From assembly GCA_019118645.1 (NCBI GenBank), contig DWYN01000028.1, positions 1 through 64,000 of the forward strand: a stretch of 64,000 nt of DNA. Reading direction: 5' to 3'. The stretch is from Candidatus Blautia excrementipullorum. Lineage in GTDB: Bacteria; Bacillota; Clostridia; Lachnospirales; Lachnospiraceae. The notes beneath the pieces were generated by a model, which ran no database searches, was not told the origin of the DNA, and saw nothing but the letters and a program-made list of their open reading frames with translations. Each line of letters starts with the position of its first letter. Position 1 is the stretch's first letter. Shown here piece after piece: positions 37,696 to 47,135 of this stretch. A program made the translations under genes and the position numbers.

Positions 37696-39380
37696 AAAAG
37701 CAGAAAAAATCTCATTCAGAAATCAATTACTGGCAGTCAAATACAGATATGATGACTGGTCTCGTGCTCATTTTGGTTCTGATTATTCTCCTGCTGATTC
37801 TATATCTGATGCAGATACCGGAAGATACGCTTCCGGATGCGGACGCAGGGGATGGCTATACGGTGGACAATGAGCTGGGTGACACTACAGATGATCATGC
37901 CGATTATGCCGGCGGCGGTTACGAAGACGATGATGACCGGGACGGCGGCGGAGGCGGAGGAGACGAGGAGTACGAGGAAGAAGAGGACATCCAATCCGGC
38001 GGAGGCGGCGGAGGCGGAGGAGACGATTACGGCGGAGACTATGAGTATCCTTATCCTCCCACCAGCGGAGACGAGTGGGGCAAGGCTGCTGTTTACGCGA
38101 CTGTGGTAGACGAAGAGACAGGCCGTGCTATCCGGCAGGCAGGTATAACCTTCGAGCTGTATGAAGAGCAGGGCGGAGACGAGGGCGGTTCCCTTCGATT
38201 CCTTAATACATATTATCCGGAAAAACAGGAGTACCGTAATTACGAAACTACAGAAGAAGGCGTATTTTATCTCCCGGAGAAGATAGACGAAGGAAATTAT
38301 TATTTTAAGCAGATATCCGAAGTGGAGGGGTATGATCTGGCAGAAGCCGTGCACTTTGAAGTGGACGATGTATATGACTGGCCGGATCCCTATGTAGTGT
38401 CCATCGCTATTTCTCCGGCGAAAAATATCATTCCGATAGAATTGACAGACGCAGATACCCAGGAACCCATTGCGGACGGCACCTTTAAAATTACCGCTGC
38501 AGAGGATATCCTTACGGCAGACGGAACTGTGCGCTATGCTCAGGGCGATACGGCGGATACAGTTGAGCTGGATGAGGACGGGCAGGGACAAAGCCAGGAA
38601 TTATATTTGGGAGATTATATTGTCTCTCAGGATACGATACCGCAATACTACGCAAGTATAGAAAGCACTGCCGCCCGGACTGTGGACGCGAAAGATGGAG
38701 GCACTCCGGACGCTGTGAAATTTACCTGCGAAAAAACAGAGATTGCGCTGTCACTTTCTGATGAGATTTATACCGGTCAAAAGCTGGAGGGAGCAGAATT
38801 TGTTCTTTCCTGTGACAAATATCCGGAGCTGACCCAAAGTGCGGAGACGGATAAAAACGGAGAGTTGATTTTTACAGACCTGGAAAAGAACAGAACTTAT
38901 GAGCTGAAACAGGTCAGCGCTCCGGACGATTACAAATTTGATGACACTGCCGTAGAGATTACCGTATCAGAAGACGGACGAATTGACGGAGAGGCAAAAG
39001 TTTCCTTTGAGCTGACGAATTATATTCCGCGTATCAACATCGGTGCAAAGGATATGATTTTAGGAAAACCTGCTTCAGATATGAGCCTGTCACTGTACAG
39101 CGGGGACGGTCAGCTGATCCGTACCTGGACTACAGGCGGTACAGAAGTGACTTTTGAAAATCTTTCAGAGGGCGAATATTATATTCTGCTGGACGGAGAT
39201 GAAGACAAGAAATACGAATTCAGCTTTTCCGAAGATGAAGCAATGCAGGAATTTTCTGTCTCAGTCTGGACGTTGCAGGATATTATTATAATCGCTGCAG
39301 GATGCGGAGCAGTGATACTGGGTATATCTGCAGCCATTGTAATTGTAAGAAAAAAGGTCAGGAAAGGAAATAAGTCGTGA
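37692..39380 (+). CDS. MotB/ExbD-like N-terminal TM, acidic/Gly linker, SpaA/Cna-B-like extracellular domains, C-terminal TM
   Basis: NYWQSNTDMMTGLVLILVLIILLLILYL; low-complexity GGGGGGDEEYEEEED...; repeated VVDEETGRAIRQAGITFELYE, LTDADTQEPIADGTFKI, IYTGQKLEGAEFVLS; 4-bp overlap with the preceding gene. Confidence 0.8.
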   Translation: MKKQKKSHSEINYWQSNTDMMTGLVLILVLIILLLILYLMQIPEDTLPDADAGDGYTVDNELGDTTDDHADYAGGGYEDDDDRDGGGGGGDEEYEEEEDIQSGGGGGGGGDDYGGDYEYPYPPTSGDEWGKAAVYATVVDEETGRAIRQAGITFELYEEQGGDEGGSLRFLNTYYPEKQEYRNYETTEEGVFYLPEKIDEGNYYFKQISEVEGYDLAEAVHFEVDDVYDWPDPYVVSIAISPAKNIIPIELTDADTQEPIADGTFKITAAEDILTADGTVRYAQGDTADTVELDEDGQGQSQELYLGDYIVSQDTIPQYYASIESTAARTVDAKDGGTPDAVKFTCEKTEIALSLSDEIYTGQKLEGAEFVLSCDKYPELTQSAETDKNGELIFTDLEKNRTYELKQVSAPDDYKFDDTAVEITVSEDGRIDGEAKVSFELTNYIPRINIGAKDMILGKPASDMSLSLYSGDGQLIRTWTTGGTEVTFENLSEGEYYILLDGDEDKKYEFSFSEDEAMQEFSVSVWTLQDIIIIAAGCGAVILGISAAIVIVRKKVRKGNKS

Positions 39381-41041
39381 GAAATAACGGAATTCATATT
39401 AGAATCGCAGATATCATATATGGAATAATTAAACGCCGCTTTTTGATCATCGGACTGACGGTGGCTGGACTTCTTATCGGCGTTGTACTTTCCGGAATTT
39501 CCTATCTGCAGGGAGAAATGAGCAAAGAATATATTATTACTAGCTCATTTTCGGTGAATACACAGACAGACAACGGACTGTTCACCTCGGGGTACGATTT
39601 TCCAAGCTCCAGTGACATTGATATGGCCAAGGAGCTGACGGAAACTGTTTCCTATGTTCTGAAAAGCGATAAGATGCTGGACGAAATCATTGATTCTCTG
39701 GGGCTTCTCGGAGTTACCACAAAGGATATAGCGGATAATCTGACGCTGACGACGTACGGCGAAACCCAGATCATCGAAATGTCTCTGTACTGGAGGAGCG
39801 CAGACGAGGGAATTAATATTCTGTCAGAAATTAACAGTCAGGCCCCGGAAATGTTAGAGGAAACTCTTAATATCGGAAATACGGCAGTGATTAATCAGCC
39901 CAGCGCGAAATATCTCATCGGCGGAAGTGTCAATGTGGTTTTGTGGGGTTATCTGGCCCTGCTTGGCTTTGGGCTCAGCATCGGAATTATACTGCTGGAA
40001 TTGATTATGCGTCCTACTCTGCTGAACGTAGAGGATATCGAAAATGCCTATGGGCTGGAAGTCCTGTGCGAGATTGCGGATGACAAAGCATATTTTGAGA
40101 AAAAAAGATCCATTCTGATTGACGACGGGACAAGCACAGACGTGAGGGAAAGCTTTTCCTCCGCTGCGCATATTATACAGAATCATCTGCGGAAGAAAGA
40201 CGGTCCCCACATCATTTACATTACCTCCGCCCTGAAAAGCGAGGGAAAAACGAATGTGATCGCGAACCTTGGCGTGCAGCTTGCCGAGCTGGAAAAGAAG
40301 GTTCTTCTGATTGATCTGGATATGAAAAATCCGAACCTGGGCGGACTGTTTCTGAAAAGAGTAGATTATGATCATTCTCTGAACGCTTTCTATGCAGGGG
40401 ATATTACAAAGGAAGAGGCGGTGATTCCGCTGACCGGATATCTGGATATCATGCCGACGATTCTGGAGAGAAGCGCGATTCCTCTGGACAGCAACCTGTT
40501 CCAGGTGATACGGGAGATCTCGGAAGGTTACGATTATGTTCTCCTGGACACGGCTCCGGTAGGCTTGACGGCGGATCCTATGAGTCTGAATCAGATTGCT
40601 TCTGCGGCGCTGTTTGTAATCCGCTATGATAACGCCACACTGCAGGAAATCAAAGAAGCTCTTGAGCGAGTGGAAAAATCAGGCGTTGACCTTCTTGGCT
40701 GTGTGGTAAACGGAATTAAGGTAAGCCGAAGGGGAGTCAAAAACCCGGTCAAAGAAAGAGAAAACATAAGAAAGGCAGAATTAAAGAGGGATACATTGGG
40801 AGAACCCCTTGTGAATCTGGAAAACTCGGCCGGTGAGAATGGTTTCGGTACAGAAAAAGCAGAGAATGATTCTCTGGTAGCAGGTCTTGCGGCGGATGAA
40901 GCGGCAGAAAGGGAAGAGGAAAAACGGGAAATTACCTCCAGCGGAGACTTCGTAGACTTCCTTTTCCAGGAGGAAAGCAACCAAAATACAGAGAATACAA
41001 AAAAGAAAAATAGGACACCGGAAAATAAGAACAATAAATAA
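39377..41041 (+). CDS. Wzz/BY-kinase-like polysaccharide co-polymerase and ATPase
   Basis: Wzz-like N-terminus with two TMs; Walker ITSALKSEGKTNVIANLG, LLIDLDMKNPNLG, YVLLDTAPVGLTAD. Confidence 0.92.
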   Translation: MRNNGIHIRIADIIYGIIKRRFLIIGLTVAGLLIGVVLSGISYLQGEMSKEYIITSSFSVNTQTDNGLFTSGYDFPSSSDIDMAKELTETVSYVLKSDKMLDEIIDSLGLLGVTTKDIADNLTLTTYGETQIIEMSLYWRSADEGINILSEINSQAPEMLEETLNIGNTAVINQPSAKYLIGGSVNVVLWGYLALLGFGLSIGIILLELIMRPTLLNVEDIENAYGLEVLCEIADDKAYFEKKRSILIDDGTSTDVRESFSSAAHIIQNHLRKKDGPHIIYITSALKSEGKTNVIANLGVQLAELEKKVLLIDLDMKNPNLGGLFLKRVDYDHSLNAFYAGDITKEEAVIPLTGYLDIMPTILERSAIPLDSNLFQVIREISEGYDYVLLDTAPVGLTADPMSLNQIASAALFVIRYDNATLQEIKEALERVEKSGVDLLGCVVNGIKVSRRGVKNPVKERENIRKAELKRDTLGEPLVNLENSAGENGFGTEKAENDSLVAGLAADEAAEREEEKREITSSGDFVDFLFQEESNQNTENTKKKNRTPENKNNK

Positions 41042-41059
41042 AAGATTGGGAGTAGCAAG

Positions 41060-42322
41060 ATGGCAGGAACAATTAGTAATGCAAAGAGAAACAGTTTTAA
41101 AGTTGAGTTGCTTGTGGTTTTTGCCATTTTGATTTCCCTGGGCTTTCCGGGGAATTATGCGCTGGCATATGGCGAACAGCTGGAGACAGTGATGGTGTAT
41201 GCGGTGTTCATTGCAGAAATCCTTGCCATGCTGCTTTCCAGCGGAGGAAGCTGGCTGGATATTCAGATTATAAACCTGGACAGGAAATATATAGTAATGT
41301 ATTTGTTTGCCGCTGTGATTTTTATTGAGTCTATGCTGGTAACACAAGATAAAGGTCTGGAGTTTATTACCTGTACACGATTGGCTGTGACCCTCCTTTT
41401 TGTGATCTGGCTGCAGGAACAATTTGAATTTGAGCGAATGGTAGAACTTATCTGCATTGCACAGGTTTTATTTCTTATTTTTACCTTACTTTTTACATCC
41501 CAATATTTCAGCTATGCGTTTTCAGGCGGCAGACCCTTTGCAGAGCCGTTTATCGGATTATATTCGACAAAAAACACATGTGCCGCAGAGCTGGCTTTCG
41601 GGATTATTCTAATAGCTTTTTTGATCCGGCAGAGGCTGCATAACGGAAGACAATATTTCTGGTGGATGGTAATCGAGGCTGTGCAGATAGCACTGATCCT
41701 GATGTGCCAGGCAACGGGAGCGATGGTCTGTACTGTGTGCGTACTTGTACTGTTCTTCTTTTTGAAATATATTCGCCTGCCTCTGGGATGGATTTATATA
41801 TCCGGCAGTATTCTCTTTTTGTTTTTGACGCTGACGCTGATGCCGGCTTTTGAATGGATATTTGAGCTTTTAGGAAAAGATGCCACATTAACAGGAAGAA
41901 TTCCATTGTGGAATCAGATGATAACCGTTATGACAAACCATAATACATTTACTGGCTTCGGATATGGAATGTTCTGGCGGGATGAGGCTGCGGTGGCTTT
42001 AGTGCGGGCGCCGTTTGAAGAAACCACATTTTTGGGAAGCATTTCATCCGGTGCTCACAATATGCTGATGGAATTTTGGGCAAACAGCGGACTGATTGGG
42101 ATTGCGCTGCTTTTTGCCATGCTTCTGTTTTCCATGAGAAAAGTACAGGCATTTTCGGAAGAAAAATACATTTTTTGCGCTCTTATTTTAGTTTATTTAA
42201 TGCTGAATGGACTTACGGAGAGATGCCTGGGAGGAAACTATGATTATAAAATGATGGGATTTTTACTGGTTATTGCAGTTGGATGCCGCTTATCAGGCAT
42301 GCAGGACAAAGATACTTGCTGA
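41060..42322 (+). CDS. O-antigen ligase/Wzy-like polymerase
   Basis: Multi-TM, GLYSTKNTCAAELAFGIILIAFLI...LTGRIPLWNQMI...SSGAHNMLMEFWANSGLIG. Confidence 0.88.
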   Translation: MAGTISNAKRNSFKVELLVVFAILISLGFPGNYALAYGEQLETVMVYAVFIAEILAMLLSSGGSWLDIQIINLDRKYIVMYLFAAVIFIESMLVTQDKGLEFITCTRLAVTLLFVIWLQEQFEFERMVELICIAQVLFLIFTLLFTSQYFSYAFSGGRPFAEPFIGLYSTKNTCAAELAFGIILIAFLIRQRLHNGRQYFWWMVIEAVQIALILMCQATGAMVCTVCVLVLFFFLKYIRLPLGWIYISGSILFLFLTLTLMPAFEWIFELLGKDATLTGRIPLWNQMITVMTNHNTFTGFGYGMFWRDEAAVALVRAPFEETTFLGSISSGAHNMLMEFWANSGLIGIALLFAMLLFSMRKVQAFSEEKYIFCALILVYLMLNGLTERCLGGNYDYKMMGFLLVIAVGCRLSGMQDKDTC

Positions 42323-42355
42323 AACAGGTAAAAAAGTAAAAGAAACGAGGATAAT

Positions 42356-43033
42356 ATGAATCTTTTTTTAGCTATTTTGCTTATTGTGGTTGGATATTTC
42401 ATTTGTTTTGTTTTGGCGGCGGCACGATTAAATACCGGAACTTCAATTACAACATTAGCCTTGGCGATTCTGCTGATTTATGGATGCATAATAGGGATGT
42501 TTGTCCTTGCCGCCAGATACTCCGCCACCATGGGAATTTTGCTGTATTCTGTCAGCATCATCTATTCTCTGGCATATTGGATGCGGAAAGGATGCCATTT
42601 TATTCAGAGACGCCATAAAATTCACTGGGGCCCTTTTCTGACACTTCTCGCATATATACTGGCTATATTTTATCTCACGCTCATTACCCGTGAAAACGGA
42701 ACGGAACTAAGAATCCAAATGAATGTTCTGAACTGGCTGAATCAGCCTGCACAGTCAGGCAATATAAGCACTTTTCATCATATGTTTTCTAATTTTGTCA
42801 TGTTTGTTCCACTTGGAGTTATTTTTCCTTTTATTACAGGAAATGCAGAAAAAAAATTTATTGTCAGCACGTCATTTGGAATGCTCCTGTCGGTTGCGAT
42901 CGAGACGGGGCAGCTTATATTTCACTCAGGCCTGTGCGATATTGACGATATATTGGCAAATACATTGGGAGCAGCGGCAGGCGCTTTTCTTGTTGTAATT
43001 TATCTTAAATTGAGCAGAAAAAGCAGATCATGA
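42356..43033 (+). CDS. VanZ family protein
   Basis: ILAIFYLTLITRENGTELRIQ...FHHMFSNFVMFVPLGVIFPFI...IETGQLIFHSGLCDIDDILANTLGAAAGAFL. Confidence 0.9.
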   Translation: MNLFLAILLIVVGYFICFVLAAARLNTGTSITTLALAILLIYGCIIGMFVLAARYSATMGILLYSVSIIYSLAYWMRKGCHFIQRRHKIHWGPFLTLLAYILAIFYLTLITRENGTELRIQMNVLNWLNQPAQSGNISTFHHMFSNFVMFVPLGVIFPFITGNAEKKFIVSTSFGMLLSVAIETGQLIFHSGLCDIDDILANTLGAAAGAFLVVIYLKLSRKSRS

Positions 43034-43060
43034 ATGTTAAGTGTTTTTGGAGGGCAACGC

Positions 43061-44266
43061 ATGGAAATGACTGAAAAAAAGAAAATACTTATTATTGTGG
43101 AAAACCTTACGGTACCTTTTGACACCCGTGTATGGCAGGAAGCCGTCACTTTGGTGAATAACGGCTACACTGTATCAGTGATATGTCCAAAAGGAAAAGG
43201 TTATACAAAAGAAGAAGAAATCCTGCAGGGGGTTCATATTTTCCGGCATGATCTTCCGCCGGAGGGAAACGGAGCGCTGGGCTACTTCAAAGAGTACTTT
43301 TTTGCTCTAAAAGAAGAGACCAGACTGGCAAAAAAAGTTTATAAAGAAATAGGGTTTGATGTCATCCAGGGATGTAATCCTCCGGATGATATTTATATGG
43401 TAGCGCGAAAGTTTAAGAAGTATGGCGTGCGATATGTATTCGACCATCATGATATATGTCCGGAGCTTTTTGAGGCAAAGTTCGGACGGACAAAGGGGCT
43501 TCTGTATTTCAGCCAGATATGGCTGGAGAGACAGACTTACAAGCACTGCACATTCGCCTTTGCGACAAATGAGAGTTATAAAAAAATTGCCGTTGAACGT
43601 GGAAAAATGGATCCTGAAAAGGTGATTATACTGCGCAGCGGACCGAAGCTGAACCGCATGCGGATAATGCCTCCAAAAGAAGAACTTAAACGGGGCTACA
43701 AATATATGGTTGGGTATTTAGGCGTGATCGGACAGCAGGAGGGAGTGGAATATCTGCTGACAGCCGCAAAATACATTAAAGAACGTGAAAACAACGTATT
43801 CTGGGGTATTGTAGGAGCCGGTCCTCATTTGGAAGCTTTAAAGAAAATGGCGGCGGATATGGGGCTTGACGACTGTGTGAAATTCACAGGACGTATACCG
43901 GATCAGCAAATGCTGGAATATATGAATACGGCGGATGTCTGTGTAAACAGCGATAAATACAACAGAATGAACGATAAAAGCACTATGAATAAAGTTCTGG
44001 AATATATGGCTTTGGGCAAGCCGATCGTTCAATTTGACTTAACAGAAGGCAGATATTCTGCTCAGGAGGCTTCTCTATATGCCAGGAACAATGACGCGGT
44101 TGATATGGCTGAGAAGATTATGGAACTTCTGAAAAATCCTGAAAAGCGAAAAAAAATGGGTGAGTACGGAAGAAACCGGATTATGACAGAACTCAGCTGG
44201 GAGCATACGAGTCAGGCGCTGACAGAGGGATATAGAAAATTCTTTTCGGGAGAGTTTGACAGATAG
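43061..44266 (+). CDS. Glycosyltransferase family 4
   Basis: ENLTVPFDTRVWQEAVTLVNNGYTVSVICPKG...VLEYMALGKPIVQFDLTEGRYSA. Confidence 0.92.
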   Translation: MEMTEKKKILIIVENLTVPFDTRVWQEAVTLVNNGYTVSVICPKGKGYTKEEEILQGVHIFRHDLPPEGNGALGYFKEYFFALKEETRLAKKVYKEIGFDVIQGCNPPDDIYMVARKFKKYGVRYVFDHHDICPELFEAKFGRTKGLLYFSQIWLERQTYKHCTFAFATNESYKKIAVERGKMDPEKVIILRSGPKLNRMRIMPPKEELKRGYKYMVGYLGVIGQQEGVEYLLTAAKYIKERENNVFWGIVGAGPHLEALKKMAADMGLDDCVKFTGRIPDQQMLEYMNTADVCVNSDKYNRMNDKSTMNKVLEYMALGKPIVQFDLTEGRYSAQEASLYARNNDAVDMAEKIMELLKNPEKRKKMGEYGRNRIMTELSWEHTSQALTEGYRKFFSGEFDR

Positions 44267-44303
44267 AAACACGTTGGTATGAAACAGACAGGGGTTTGTA
44301 TCT

Positions 44304-46001
44304 ATGGATTACAAAGAAAAATACGAACAATGGATGAAAGATCCGTTTTTTGATGAAGAAACCAGGAAGGAGCTCAGTTCTCTTTCAGATCCGAAAGAGA
44401 TAGAAGACCGGTTTTACTGCGATCTTCAGTTTGGAACCGGAGGACTCCGGGGGATCATGGGCGCCGGCACGAATCGCATAAATAAATACACAGTTGGAAA
44501 AGCAACGGCAGGATTGGGCAGATATCTACTGAGTGTTTATAAAAATGAGGAATGTAAAAAACGCGGTGTTGTGATCGGATACGATACCCGCTGCAACAGC
44601 AGAAACTTCGCTGTTACTGCAGCCGCCGTGCTGAGCGGCATGGGAGTCCGCGTTTATCTGCATAAATATGCGCGCCCCACACCGCAGCTGAGTTTTTCCG
44701 TGAAACTTTTGAATGCAGCTGCGGGAGTGGTTATAACAGCAAGCCATAATCCAAAAGAATATAACGGATATAAAGTTTATGACGAATCCGGCTGTCAGCT
44801 GGTTCCGGCCCAGGCGAAAAAGGTTATCGGATTTATAGATCAGATTACAGATCTTCACAGGATTGATTTTAAAGAAAATAAATCTCTGATTTCGATGATC
44901 GATACAACGGATGAATTTGTTGCGGCGGTTTTGAAACAGTGCCGGTATGCGGACTGGAAAGCAAAAGGGGATCTGAAGGTCTTATATACGCCGCTTCATG
45001 GAACCGGGTACATTCCGGTACAGAAGGCTCTGAAGCAGGATGGTTTTACAAAGATGGAGGTCGCAGAAGAACAGTCTGCTCCTGACGGCAGCTTTCCGAC
45101 GGTTATCACTCCTAATCCGGAAGATTCCCGCGCTCTGGAAATAGGAATCGCCAAAGCACGGGAACTGGACAGCGACCTGGTCCTTGGCACGGATCCGGAC
45201 AGTGACCGCATCGGCATCGCGGTAAAAGACCGGGACGGAGAATACCGGCTTTTAACGGGAAATCAGGTAGGGGCGCTTCTGACAGACTTTGTGCTGACAC
45301 ATACGGATTTATCTGCGGTAAAGCACCCGGCCGTAATCAAGACCATAGTGACCTCTGATCTTGGAGCAGAGATAGCCCGCAGAAAGAATCTGACCGTTTT
45401 TTCTACTCTGACCGGTTTTAAGTTCATAGGTGAAAAAATCGTTCAGTTTGAGCAGGCAAAACAGAATGGAAACGAGGAGCAGGATTTTGATTTTATTCTT
45501 GGCTACGAGGAATCTTATGGATACCTTGTGGGAACCCATGCCTGTGATAAAGACGCAGTAGTAAGCTCCCTCTTAATCTGCGAAATGGCAGCTGAGGCAA
45601 AAAAGGGCGGAAAGACCCTGATTGATAAAATGAATGAGCTGTACAGAGAATACGGTTACTATCAGGATGCCCTGGAAAGCTATACTCTGAAGGGAAAAGA
45701 CGGACTGGACAGAATTGCCTCAATCATGAAAAAACTTCGCAATGGGAATTCTCCGTTTGAAAATACGGTCCAGGTTATCGATTACAGCAGTCCGGTGAAA
45801 GCGGAACAGGGATTCGGCACGCTGCCGGCATCAAACGTATTGAAATATATTTTAAAAGACGGTTCCTGGATTGCTGTACGTCCTTCCGGCACAGAGCCGA
45901 AAATAAAGATTTATTACAGTATAAAAGGCAGCGGTCCAAAAGAAACGGAAATAAGGCTGGGAGAGCTGAAAAACTCCATAAAGAAAATCTTGGGTCTGTG
46001 A
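44304..46001 (+). CDS. Phosphoglucomutase/phosphomannomutase family protein
   Basis: GTGGLRGIMGAGTNRINKYTV, TASHNPKEYNGYKVY, GTDPDSDRIGIAV, RPSGTEPKIKIYY. Confidence 0.95.
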   Translation: MDYKEKYEQWMKDPFFDEETRKELSSLSDPKEIEDRFYCDLQFGTGGLRGIMGAGTNRINKYTVGKATAGLGRYLLSVYKNEECKKRGVVIGYDTRCNSRNFAVTAAAVLSGMGVRVYLHKYARPTPQLSFSVKLLNAAAGVVITASHNPKEYNGYKVYDESGCQLVPAQAKKVIGFIDQITDLHRIDFKENKSLISMIDTTDEFVAAVLKQCRYADWKAKGDLKVLYTPLHGTGYIPVQKALKQDGFTKMEVAEEQSAPDGSFPTVITPNPEDSRALEIGIAKARELDSDLVLGTDPDSDRIGIAVKDRDGEYRLLTGNQVGALLTDFVLTHTDLSAVKHPAVIKTIVTSDLGAEIARRKNLTVFSTLTGFKFIGEKIVQFEQAKQNGNEEQDFDFILGYEESYGYLVGTHACDKDAVVSSLLICEMAAEAKKGGKTLIDKMNELYREYGYYQDALESYTLKGKDGLDRIASIMKKLRNGNSPFENTVQVIDYSSPVKAEQGFGTLPASNVLKYILKDGSWIAVRPSGTEPKIKIYYSIKGSGPKETEIRLGELKNSIKKILGL

Positions 46002-46018
46002 AAAGGAGAAAGTGAAGG

Positions 46019-47095
46019 ATGAAGAAATATGGTGTAATTATGGCAGGCGGAGGCGGTACCCGATTTTGGCCTCTGTCAAGAAAGAAAACACCTAAACAGC
46101 TTTTAAATCTCAGCGGCAGGGATTTAATGATAAATGAGACAATTGAACGCCTTTCTTATACTGTGGATACCGCGGACATTTTTATTGTTACGAATGAGGA
46201 ACAGGCGGAACAGATGAAAACGGCGACAGGCAGAAAAATATCGCCGGATCATATCCTTTCAGAACCCTCCGCCAGAAATACGGCAGCCTGTATCGGCTAT
46301 GCGGCAGCGGAAATCCTCAAAAAGTACGGCGACGGAATCATGGTCATCACTCCGTCAGATGCCTATATTAAAGATACTGCGGTATTTACAAGAACTCTGA
46401 CTATGGCTGTGAAAGCTGCGGAAGAAAAAAATAAACTTGTGACAATCGGGATAACGCCGACGTTTCCTGCCACAGGATATGGATATATCAGATTTGACAA
46501 AGAACAGATGGACGAGGCAAAGACTGTAAAGGAGTTCAAAGAAAAACCAGACGAAAAAACAGCGGAAAAATATCTGGAAACAGGGGACTGCTTGTGGAAC
46601 AGCGGAATGTTTATTTGGAAAGCCAGTGTTATACTCGATGCTTTTAGAATTCTGGCGCCTGATATTTATGAAGATCTTGAAAAAATCGGCAGTGCTGTAA
46701 ATACGGAAAAGGCAGATTCTGTACTTCGGGAGGTATATCCGCAGATTCGCAGAATTTCTGTTGATTACGCAATTATGGAGCCGTCTGCGGAAAAAGGAGA
46801 GGTATTGGTGATACCAGGTGAATTTGGCTGGAATGACGTAGGCAGCTGGGACATGATGTCTGCTCTGCATGGCTGCGATGATCAGGGGAATATTGCAGTT
46901 GGCGATGCGGTTATGATCAACACCACGAACAGCATTCTGTATTCCAGCGGCAGACTGATTTCGGCAGTTGGCGTAGATAATCTGGTTGTAGTCGAAACAG
47001 AAGACGCAGTCATGGTGTGCAGAAAAGATAAGGCGCAGGATGTAAAAATGATTGTGGACAGGCTGCAGATGAACGGGCGGGAGGAATTTCTGTAA
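46019..47095 (+). CDS. manC: Mannose-1-phosphate guanylyltransferase
   Basis: IMAGGGGTRFWPLSRKKTPKQLLNL...EPSARNTAACIGYAA...LWNSGMFIWK. Confidence 0.92.
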   Translation: MKKYGVIMAGGGGTRFWPLSRKKTPKQLLNLSGRDLMINETIERLSYTVDTADIFIVTNEEQAEQMKTATGRKISPDHILSEPSARNTAACIGYAAAEILKKYGDGIMVITPSDAYIKDTAVFTRTLTMAVKAAEEKNKLVTIGITPTFPATGYGYIRFDKEQMDEAKTVKEFKEKPDEKTAEKYLETGDCLWNSGMFIWKASVILDAFRILAPDIYEDLEKIGSAVNTEKADSVLREVYPQIRRISVDYAIMEPSAEKGEVLVIPGEFGWNDVGSWDMMSALHGCDDQGNIAVGDAVMINTTNSILYSSGRLISAVGVDNLVVVETEDAVMVCRKDKAQDVKMIVDRLQMNGREEFL

Positions 47096-47135
47096 ATGAC
47101 AGACAGATAAAAGGCTTAAAGAAGGGAACATAAAT

